Of a stretch of DNA of 64,000 nucleotides, positions 37,860 through 46,546 are shown in pieces. The position numbers were made by a program, and so were the translations under genes. A model generated the notes under the pieces. It made no database searches. It was not told the origin of the DNA and worked only from the letters and a program-made list of their open reading frames with translations. Numbering within the stretch: position 1 is the first letter of the stretch; every line of letters starts with the position of its first letter. The DNA is from Leishmania martiniquensis (taxonomy: Eukaryota > Euglenozoa > Kinetoplastea > Trypanosomatida > Trypanosomatidae). The stretch covers positions 698,501 to 762,500 of the forward strand of contig NC_090171.1 in the NCBI RefSeq assembly GCF_017916325.1, given 5' to 3'.

Positions 37860-39130
37860 CATAGAAACCACAACGAGCACCTAAGGTCGTTTGCCTGCGC
37901 GAATCCATTATACGCTGCACAACTCTCGATCAGCGATACTGGCTCAGCTGCGGCGGCTTGCAAAATACCCAGAGCTGCTGCAGGAGTCATATCAGATTTC
38001 GCCCTGCTGCTAGCGGGTCCAGCATGCCGGTATTGCGGTACGCCCTCCAAGCTGCTCGAGCGCTTTTCGTGGAGGAGTAGACGTCGTGCCTCCACGGCCT
38101 TTAGGGCGACTGCACGCTGATGGATCATGGCAGCCGAGTTTGCGCGGCGAGTCTAGGGCATCTCCTGCTTCTCGCGCCGATGCGCCACCTTCACTGGGGC
38201 CAGCTGCGCTGCCTGTTTCGACTGCAGCACATGCAGTCGCCGCACGTCATGCTGGGTGAAGGTCCGATGATGTCCTCAGTGCTCTCGCTCCACCAGTCGG
38301 CTTATCTGCGCCTCCACCAGCCCCGCTTCCCGATAGCAATGCTGCCTCAAGCGTTGCTGGAGCTTACGTTGCAGGTGTTGTACCTCAGAAGAGCAGGAAA
38401 GAGGACGTGCAATGGCCTGCACGCGCGCCGCACAGTCCCTTGTGTATGTGTGCGCATCCCCCTGCACGGATTCTGCATTGTACCGCTGCTTTACAGCCGC
38501 TAGCATTTCTGAGGCGTTCTGCTGGTACACCAGCATCTTTTCGCTCCAGCGCTTGCGAAGGATGCGCTGCTGCACTTGCCGCTGGTCCGTCAGACCCTGC
38601 CGCGTACGCTCTGCGACCGCGTCTGCCTCCCTGACACTTCGCTTGGTGAGGAGATGAATGGCCTTCTCCATGCGCTGCCTACAGAGCTGAGCGCAGCCGT
38701 GAAGTCCTGCGTTGGCGCGGTCCGCGCGTGCGGCATCCAGCGCGTTCAGGTAGGCCTGGATTTCGAGCATGTCTGCGTGCCAGTGACGCTGCGTCACGAC
38801 AACATCTCGCGACACCGTTGTAGTCGCGCTGAGGGATGGGGGAGGGTTTACAAGGAACGCCTTGAGAGGTGGTGAGGAAGCTCCGGTCGGTGTGGACGGA
38901 GAGGCGGTAGTCTAGGCCGCGCCAAAGGGACGGTGTTCACCGGAGTCGCTGCGTAAGGGAATCAACTTGGTGCTCTCTTTCTCTCTCTGGGGCGGAGTTC
39001 TATCAGCCACTGAGGGGGACACTCTGGCCTGCGAGGGCCGCATCCATGAGGGGCAAAGCGCAGCGAGCAGGACTGAATTTGTGGGGAGATTGAGGCGCCG
39101 CACGCATGAGCGATGCGCAAAGGCTCCTGC
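37860..39130 (-). pseudogene. Decayed coiled-coil protein gene interrupted by three in-frame stops
   Basis: One minus-strand frame reads as convincing protein for about 420 codons but is cut by TAG (38912-38914), TGA (38276-38278) and TAG (38153-38155), with a further TAG at 39131-39133 marking the upstream limit. No frameshift is needed. The longest clean part (179 codons after the first stop, none starting with ATG) is Gln/Arg/Glu/Ala-rich and coiled-coil-like: LEIQAYLNALDAARADRANA, LTDQRQVQQRILRKRWSEK. Coding character continues across the TGA (FTQHDVRRLHVLQSKQAAQL) and after the second TAG (HQRAVALKAVEARRLLLHEK). Before the first stop there is a Ser/Thr/Pro-rich stretch. Each stop is one C-to-T change from Arg (CGA) or Gln (CAG). 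The family is not recognised; a flagellar or cytoskeletal coiled-coil protein would fit. A short real product from an internal ATG cannot be excluded. Confidence 0.65.
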
Positions 39131-40241
39131 CTATTCCTCCATCCTCTTTTCGGTGAGACAGAGGGGGGAGAAGTAAAACCATACAAACGAAGAGGAGCCA
39201 AGGAAGGACGCACCCGACATTGCCACTTCGCTCATGCGTGTGTGTGTGTATGCATGACTCTGCGCTTCCAGTCACTGTTAGAAGCTGTGTCCCTGCTTAC
39301 GTGCGTACGTGCATGTCAAAGATGAGACCCTGCCTGCCCATGAGAAACCTGCGCACGAATGAGTGGATGGCTATGCAGCGTTTCGGTGAACGGCGCACAT
39401 AAGGGGGGAGGGGCTGTGGGGGTCGAGTCAGTCCCCATCTCAGATAGGGAGAGGAAGCGGGAGAAAAAGCCTGGAGCGAAGCGGTTTTCCTGTACGTCTG
39501 AGTGAATGTCTGCGTCTGAGGAGGAGACAAGCACTCGAGTACGCAACGCCACAATACGTTGGCCTTGTTTCGCTTCCTTGCACCACTAACTACGCTACAG
39601 CTTTTTTTGAGCGCCCAGGAAGACAGCAGAATGGCAGCGCGACCCTCCACTGCGCGGAAAGCTGGAACTGTCGTGGTCAACCCCCAGACGCGCTCCTTCG
39701 CTTACCCATCGGCCTCAAAGAGGCCGGTTCTCGAGCCCGCGGAAGCAGGCAGTGCGTACTGAGGCATGGACCATGCGGTGCAGCACTAGAAACGTTCACC
39801 TCTCACTCTGCATCACGCTCGCACTCGCACCCACAAGCACGTCTCCCTGACTCCTTCACCCGTACACCGCCCCGCAGCGGCTTCGCACCCCTCCCCTCAA
39901 CGCCGCTTTCGCCTCCATTACACTCGTTCGGGGCATGGGGTGAAAAAGGGTACATGAGGGTACGGGCACGGGCAGTGCCGAGTTGGCATGGACCGTGGAA
40001 AGGCCGAAGGCAACAAGGGCCTTCCAGTGTAGAAAGATCTGCATGTGTTCTTCTTTGCGGAGGTGCTCCTATGTACATAAGCCCTCTCTCCAGAGCGCGG
40101 CTTGGCGACAGGAAGAGAAACGAAAAAAAAAGCGACGCTCGCCTGCGGGGGCTGTTCCCTCCCTCCTCCTTCCCCCAAATTTACACGAGTCTTCTACACG
40201 GCGGCAGGAGGCACGTGCGTGTACGCGCGCACGCGACCACC
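39131..40241. other. Intergenic region between the MORN gene and the pseudogene
   Basis: About 1.1 kb. A 43-codon plus-strand ORF (39631-39762) has coding-like composition and is described in the findings; otherwise nothing gene-like is seen. Confidence 0.5.
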
Positions 40242-43067
40242 TCAAAGCTGATAAGCGCCGTCGATAAACTGTCCCTCAAAGACGGTGAGGTCAGGGTACC
40301 TCAACACGCCTGCGCCGTGGGGCTCACCGATGGCGTTCACGTGGCCGTGGTAAACGCTCCCGTCGGCGAAGTGGACGCTGCCGACGCAGCCATCCACGAT
40401 GCATCCGTCTCGCCATTCACATTCTACCGACTCGCCAGATACGGTGGTATGGCGGCCGCGCCCGTGTCGCTTATTAGCGTGCCACATGCCCTCGTACACG
40501 CTGCCGTCACGGAAAACCTGAGTACCGGTATCCTCACGCTTCCCGTCCTGCCAGCCCCCGACGTACCGTGAGACAGCTACCTTGGTATGGGGCGGTCCAT
40601 CCGCTAGCGGCTCCGCTTCCACGTACTCCACCATGGCGGTGGCCTCAGGGACACCGCGGTGCCACACGCCGCGGAGCACGTCCCCGTTTGAAAGTTGGAG
40701 TGAGCCGTGTCCTTGCTGAAGCCCGTCCAACCAGCTGCCGGTGTACTGTTCCGCGATGTTGGTGTTCGTCGCCGACCCCAAGCCCGTCAAGCGGTCGTGC
40801 ATGAAGATGCCCTCGTAGGTGATGCCCTGCGTAGCGCTGAAGTAGGTGCCAGGGCCACAGCGGCGATTTTCCTTCCAGCTACCCTTGTAGAAGGATCCAG
40901 TGCGTGTATTGCGCTGCTCGCCGATGCCGTCGCGGCAGTTGTGTGCGAATTCGCCCTCGTAGGTGCCATCATCGTCCATCAGTCGGCCATGCCCACAGCG
41001 CACATCTTCGAGCCACTCCCCTTCGTACTTCTCTACACTTGCACTCGCAGCGGGCTCGCCCGACGCGCATGCCCGCGGCAGCTTCTGCACCGTCTGCACG
41101 CCGTAGCCGCTGCGCTTGTCCTGGTGCCACGCGCCTGTGTAGACGGAGACGCCATCCGCTGAGACTGTGGTCCCGGTCCCCTCGCGGATGTGCAGGACCT
41201 CATCCAAGGAGCCAACGTACCGGTCCCCATTCGGGAAGATATAGGTGCCGTCGACGAGCTCGTCTGCCTGCCAGACGCCATCGAGCACGACGCCGTTCGG
41301 ATAGACCTCCCGACCAGTACCGAAGCGGACATCGCACTGCCACTCGTGGGTGTGCTTGCATCCCTGCGTGTCTATCCACGTGCCCTCCCCATGCCGGCAC
41401 GCCTTCTCCGGATCCCAAAAGCCATCGTATGTGCTCCCGTCTTCATACATCACGTGCACGAGTGGCAGCAATTCGTCGTCCGCCCACGTCCCATGCACTC
41501 TCATGCCATTTGGATAGGTGAGAGCGCCAGAGCCGTGACGGCGACCATCTCGCCATTCCCCCTTGTACAAGACACCTCCTGGTGCAAGGCATGCCTCGCC
41601 GCGGCCGTGCGGGACGTGCCGCTCCCACTGCCCACGGTACCACCTCCCGTCCCGCCGCCGAAGCAGGCCATACCCCTCACGGCGTCCGCCAACCCACTCT
41701 CCGACGTAGGAGCGGTCGAGCCACTGGTAGACACCCTTGCCCTCCTTCTGATCCGCCGCCCACTCGCCTGCGTACACCTCCACGCCGGGTTGCACCGGCA
41801 GGATCTCCCAGGCGTCCTCGGGACCACTCATCATCTCCGCCACCATGGACGCATCAATGACACTGCCAAGAGCCGCGATACCCTCAGCTGCCGTTCGGCA
41901 AGGGGCAACCGGCAGCACCGGCGGCACTAGCGGCAGCGGCACAGCATCCGCGAGCGAGGAGCTGCCCGTAGGGCGAGAAGCTGCCGCACCTGCGCCGGAC
42001 GTGGCTGCGCAATTCGAGCCTAGATCAGCTTCGGCGCTGTCGCCTCGCGTACGCGAGGCTGAATGAGAGCAGAAGCCAAGGCCCAATCGCGCCAGCTCCT
42101 CCGGAGTGAGCGTGTCGGGGATGCTCCACGCAGACCATGGCAAGTTGTACCGCTCACCGAAGGCACGGAGCAGCAACAGCGGCTGCGCCGCGTCCGTGAC
42201 AGCTGCCGTGACAACTTTCTGCGAAGTTGAACTAAATACGTCGTCGTCGTCACTGCCGCTGCTCCTGCCAGGGTTGTGGTACTCCCAGTCATTCAGGGCA
42301 CTCTTGGTCAGCGCCAACTGCGACGCTACCTCTTCGGGAGCGGCGTAGTACTGAAGGCCCACCCCATCCCGCTGATCACCACGCCAGTCACCAACATAGA
42401 GAGAAGAGAAGGGCACGCTAGCCAAGCTTGCCGTTGTATCCCAGGGTCGCTCCGCCGAGACGGCCAGCATTTTGTGCAGCGTTGGCACCGCCCGCGTCAC
42501 CACTGAATTGGCCGCCACCACTCTGTCAGAGGCTGATGCGCCTGAGGATCGCATGGGTTCCGCGGAGGCCTTGCTGTCCGCCGCTGCCGCACTGGTAGCC
42601 GCCCGCGCCCCTTCACCGGTGCGCAGCCACATCGCGAAGAACTCTGGCTGCAGCCTCACCCGCAGCTGAAAGTGCGAGAGCCCGCTTGGCTCGAGGTAGT
42701 GGACAGCAATGTGAAGCATGCCGGCCCGGTAGGCAGGATCAGCAGGGTGCAGGACGATCTGTTTGACTGGCTCAGGGGAGACGAGGCGCCACGCCGCGTT
42801 GTCAGCGTCCGGCTCTGGGCAGTAGCAACTCAAGAAGAGCGCGCAGCGACTGGCCGTGCTGTCCTCCTTCATGTCAATGACGACGAGAACCGGCTGGGTG
42901 AGCACAACCGTGAAGTGAGATACCGGGTGCTCCGCGCTGGCCTCGCCATCTGTAGCGTAAGGGCTGTTCGGGTCAATCAAGGCTGGTTGCGAGCTTCGTG
43001 GGACGGAGATGCTACCCTTGTACCAACGCGACTGTGTTGTCGCGGAGTGCACCTTAGAGGTGCCCAT
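40242..43067 (-). CDS. MORN-repeat protein with about 22 repeats
   Basis: The start is set at 43067 (MGTSKVHSATTQSRWYKG), 941 residues; the 150 codons upstream are Arg/His-rich, lack coding character and are probably 5' UTR. From about residue 230 onward the protein is an almost unbroken series of MORN repeats: YVGDWRGDQRDGVGLQYY, YAGEWAADQKEGKGVYQW, YVGEWVGGRREGYGLLRR, YKGEWRDGRRHGSGALTYPN, YEGEWLEDVRCGHGRLMDDD, YEGMWHANKRHGRGRHTT and others, about 22 by eye, running to the last residues. MORN arrays form extended beta rods that dimerise and bind lipids or cytoskeletal partners; in trypanosomatids several localise to the flagellar-pocket collar, hook complex or axoneme. The N-terminal 150 residues look like a beta-sandwich (HFTVVLTQPVLVVIDMKED, FQLRVRLQPEF), perhaps calpain domain-III-like. 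Confidence 0.85.
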   Translation of the reverse strand: MGTSKVHSATTQSRWYKGSISVPRSSQPALIDPNSPYATDGEASAEHPVSHFTVVLTQPVLVVIDMKEDSTASRCALFLSCYCPEPDADNAAWRLVSPEPVKQIVLHPADPAYRAGMLHIAVHYLEPSGLSHFQLRVRLQPEFFAMWLRTGEGARAATSAAAADSKASAEPMRSSGASASDRVVAANSVVTRAVPTLHKMLAVSAERPWDTTASLASVPFSSLYVGDWRGDQRDGVGLQYYAAPEEVASQLALTKSALNDWEYHNPGRSSGSDDDDVFSSTSQKVVTAAVTDAAQPLLLLRAFGERYNLPWSAWSIPDTLTPEELARLGLGFCSHSASRTRGDSAEADLGSNCAATSGAGAAASRPTGSSSLADAVPLPLVPPVLPVAPCRTAAEGIAALGSVIDASMVAEMMSGPEDAWEILPVQPGVEVYAGEWAADQKEGKGVYQWLDRSYVGEWVGGRREGYGLLRRRDGRWYRGQWERHVPHGRGEACLAPGGVLYKGEWRDGRRHGSGALTYPNGMRVHGTWADDELLPLVHVMYEDGSTYDGFWDPEKACRHGEGTWIDTQGCKHTHEWQCDVRFGTGREVYPNGVVLDGVWQADELVDGTYIFPNGDRYVGSLDEVLHIREGTGTTVSADGVSVYTGAWHQDKRSGYGVQTVQKLPRACASGEPAASASVEKYEGEWLEDVRCGHGRLMDDDGTYEGEFAHNCRDGIGEQRNTRTGSFYKGSWKENRRCGPGTYFSATQGITYEGIFMHDRLTGLGSATNTNIAEQYTGSWLDGLQQGHGSLQLSNGDVLRGVWHRGVPEATAMVEYVEAEPLADGPPHTKVAVSRYVGGWQDGKREDTGTQVFRDGSVYEGMWHANKRHGRGRHTTVSGESVECEWRDGCIVDGCVGSVHFADGSVYHGHVNAIGEPHGAGVLRYPDLTVFEGQFIDGAYQL

Positions 43068-46000
43068 TGTCACGTTAAGCCCCCTCACCCGGCCAGGTGC
43101 ACGTGCCTGACGCGCTCGCAAGCGGTGATTCGGGCGCCTTCGGTCGTTTTCTCTTCTTTTTTTTCCAATACGTTGACGCTCCAGGCGCAAATACTGGTGG
43201 TGGCGGTGCGCGTGTGTCAGCGTGTCAGCAGATGTGCGTCGGTGTGCTTGTGCGGGTGCGGCGGAGGGCCGGCGACGGAGTCCCTCGAGCAGGCAAAAAT
43301 GAAACGTGCGTCGATCGCGAGCAACAGGGCTCTGTGACTCTGTCGTCGTCGCTATGCGCTTGTGAAAATGTGTGCGGGCCTGTGCGCTGCCCGCATTTTC
43401 ATGGCAGCGCAGCAGCAGCAATAAAAGGAGATGGCGTTGCAGATGGAGAGGCAGAGGGTGTGGCGGGGGGGAGGAGGATTGGGAAGGAATGGTTCGAGAT
43501 GCAAACAGCAATGACACGTACGCTTAGCATTGGGCGTTGCGGTTGTTCGGGAGTGTGTCATCCGCATGCGCATGCGCGCCAACCGGAAGAGGGGGCGTAC
43601 GGGAACCGACACACGTAAGCGATTCCTGCAGCCCGCAGCACTGACGACCATCTAAACTGGCCGTGGCACTACCATATGGATGGAGGAAAGTCCTCATCGA
43701 AGAAGTTACTCTTCGCTGCTGAAGTTTCGTTTGCTTTTGTGTGTGCGCGCGCGTGTTTGTGTTCGCATGTGTGTTGATATATCGGCACATATTATTTTCC
43801 ACAACTTTTCGCTAAGCCGAGACGCTTAAGCATGAGTTCTCTTTCCCGTGGCATAAATCTGAGTAGGGTTGCCCATCGACACGGGCACGAGCCGGTGTGA
43901 TCTGTGGTCAAACGAAATTAGAACTGACGGCCGACGCATCGCGGAGAGAGTGAGCCAGTGAGCAGCCTCGCCTCACCAGACGCGCAAACACACGCAAGCG
44001 CGTCTCCTAACACATGTACGCTCCTTCAATTTTGCCAGCCCAGTGCGCGGTGCATCCAACGACGTCAGCGGCCCCTCAGTCACTCCCTGTTTCCAGCGAA
44101 TCGCGTCGGTATGCCCTGCCCCCACCAGGCACACACACTGGTCCCCTCACTAAACTCAATACACACGCACAAGCACGTCACACGAAGAGCGACAAGGACG
44201 GAAAGAGGAAAAACCGTGATGGCAATGACCCATGTTGCACACCTCGTCAATTATCCAATAGAAAGACACGCACATCTGTGCAACGTGAGTGCATACTCGT
44301 GCGAAATGTGGCCCATGCACCCAGGCACACAAAGAGGTACATCGACAATTTAGCATTCCTAACACCCTACGCGGAGTCGCGGAGCGGTACGATTCGCGGA
44401 AAGAGTAGCAGTAACAAACAGCAGTAGTAGCGGCACGCGTGATGATCACCTAAGGAGCACAGAGGACTGGGCAAGGTTCCTCTCCGATGAGGAGCGCTGT
44501 AACGAGTGAAAAAGGCCACCCAACAGGTAAGGGGAAGAGGCGAAGAGGTAAAGGAGAGACAATTATGGTGTTCACCGAAACTAAAAGCGAAATCGAAAGA
44601 GCGATTCGAACCACACACACAGACACACACACAGACACACAGACACACAGACACACACACACACAGACACACACACACACAGACACACAGACACACAGAC
44701 ACACACAGACACAGACACAGACACACACACACACACACACACACAGACACACACACACACACACACACAGACACACAGACACACACACACACAGACACAG
44801 ACACACAGACACACACAGACACAGACACACAGACACACAGACACACACACACACAGACACAGACACACAGACACACACACACACAGACACACAGACACAC
44901 AGACACACACAGACACAGACACACAGACACACACACACACAGACACACACACACACACACACACAGACACACACACACACACACACACAGACACACAGAC
45001 ACACACAGACACACACACACACAGACACACAGACACACACAGACACAGACACACCAGTACACTCGACATCACAGCAATGGCCGCAAACGAAAACAGACAA
45101 AGAGAAGCGAGAAGAGAGCGGCAACGTGAGGAGGAAGTGTGCACAATGCAATGCTCTGCTTCACAGTGGTGAGAGAGGCAAACCAAAACCAAAAGAGGGT
45201 CGGGGGAGAGCAAAGAAAAGGGGAGTGGAGAGGGGGGCGAGGCAGTCGGGAATTCCCCCCCCGCCGCCGCCGCCCAGTTACGCCGTCGGAAGGCGGTGAG
45301 AGACGGTGAGCAGCATACAGGTATCCGTGACAGAGAAGCAGCAGCAGCCGAGCAAAAAAAAATACGTGTAAGGGGTGGGGGGAGGGGTAGACTACACACG
45401 TGTGGAAGAGCGTCACGGATACGGTATGGCAAAGGGGAGAGGCACGCCCTCTCACTACCTGACAGAGAGACATGAGAGGATGACGGAATGGGCGCGGCCA
45501 GAGAGCACCGAAGAAAACAAAAAAAGAAAACAGAAAAAAACACAGAAAAGCGAGCAAAGAGTTGTGTGTGTGTGTTTGTGTGTGTGAGAGAGAAAGAGAG
45601 GGTACTCGACCACTAATAGACGCTGCAGCACCTACAAGATGGCAAAGGGGGAAAAAACGAAAGATGGATCGAAATGGCGGGCGTATGTGCTCCGACAAGT
45701 GCGAGGAGGGCGAGAGGAAAAGAAGAGGGAGGGCAGGTCGCATCCTACACACGGAGCCAGTGAAAGCCCATCGGGCCATACAGGCAGGAAAAGAAAAGGT
45801 CAACCTTCCACTGGACGTGTGCGATGGTACGCACCATCTCCTCTCTCCTTATTGCTGTGCCTTTTTTTTCGCCCCTCCCCTTCGTATGCTTTACCGCTCC
45901 CTCTCTTCTCGCTCTTTGATCCTTTCCACCAAACTCCGCGGCGTTGACAAGCAGCAAAAAAAAAGCTCTGCACGCCGACAGATGCTGTTGTACAGGTAAC

Positions 46001-46546
46001 ACGCACGCACACACACACACATTCACTCACAGGAGCACAAGCGGTCATGCTGAATGGTGGAGGATGAAGGGAAAGGGAAAACAGCCGCGCGTGGTCATAT
46101 CATTAACTTCGAAAGCACCGAAAAAAAAACTGAAGAAAGCGTGCCAGACGCAGAGACATGCACACCAGCACAGAGACAGAGGGGGAGAGAGGGAGACGAA
46201 AAGAGGGGCGCGACAGCCGTGAGAGGTGAAGGAAGGGAGTGGGGAACGACGACTTGAAGGACAAAAGCAAAGACAACGGGAAGGCAACATGCGAGCGAAG
46301 CACTGCCAAGTCGTGGGAATCAGCAAGCATGAAGAGTGCACGCGGCCTTGCCGGGGCATGGGGATGTTAATTATACTCTAGTTGTGTGGTATGCGCAGAG
46401 TCGACACTTGTTGGAAGGTTGAGGATGGTCATCCGCGAGTTGCCTCAGCGCCGTGAAATCCTTCATGGAAGAGGTGTGCGCTGCCGCGGCCTCAACAACA
46501 CGCGTGACCGTCGTGGCTTTTAGAAGACGGGTAGGCTGATGACGAT
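43068..46546. other. 3.5-kb intergenic region with CA/CACAGA array
   Basis: The longest gene-free stretch of the window, holding the 443-bp array (44612-45054), a (CA)n run at 46003-46021 and many purine-rich tracts. Long open frames here on both strands are created by the array or by simple sequence and are not genes. The first ~450 bp (to 43517) is open in the MORN frame but UTR-like. Confidence 0.6.
44612..45054. repeat. 443-bp CA-rich array with interspersed CACAGA units
   Basis: Continuous alternation of (CA)2-10 blocks with single A-to-G substitutions giving ACAGAC steps; no other sequence interrupts it. G occurs at irregular but recurring spacing of 6, 8, 10, 14 or more nt, and similar blocks recur, suggesting expansion of a compound unit. 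It creates nonsense open frames in several frames (Val-Cys on the minus strand, Thr-His-Gln-Asp on the plus strand). Confidence 0.95.

Noticed and set aside
38276..38278. In-frame TGA as a selenocysteine codon
   Set aside because: The same frame is also cut by two TAG codons, which selenocysteine insertion would not explain, and the flanking residues do not match known trypanosomatid selenoproteins.
37394..39130. Stop-codon reassignment in this organism (as in Blastocrithidia)
   Set aside because: All other genes in the window are uninterrupted over more than 13,000 codons and end at ordinary stops, so the code is standard.
43068..43517. 150-codon N-terminal extension of the MORN protein
   Set aside because: Arg/His/Pro-rich, no coding character, and MGTSKVHS at 43067 begins a sequence of normal composition.
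44367..45543. Open frames of 230-320 codons on both strands (Val/Cys-rich or Thr/His-rich proteins)
   Set aside because: They are translations of the CA/CACAGA array and its flanks; the same array opens several frames on both strands, and there is no domain or normal codon use.
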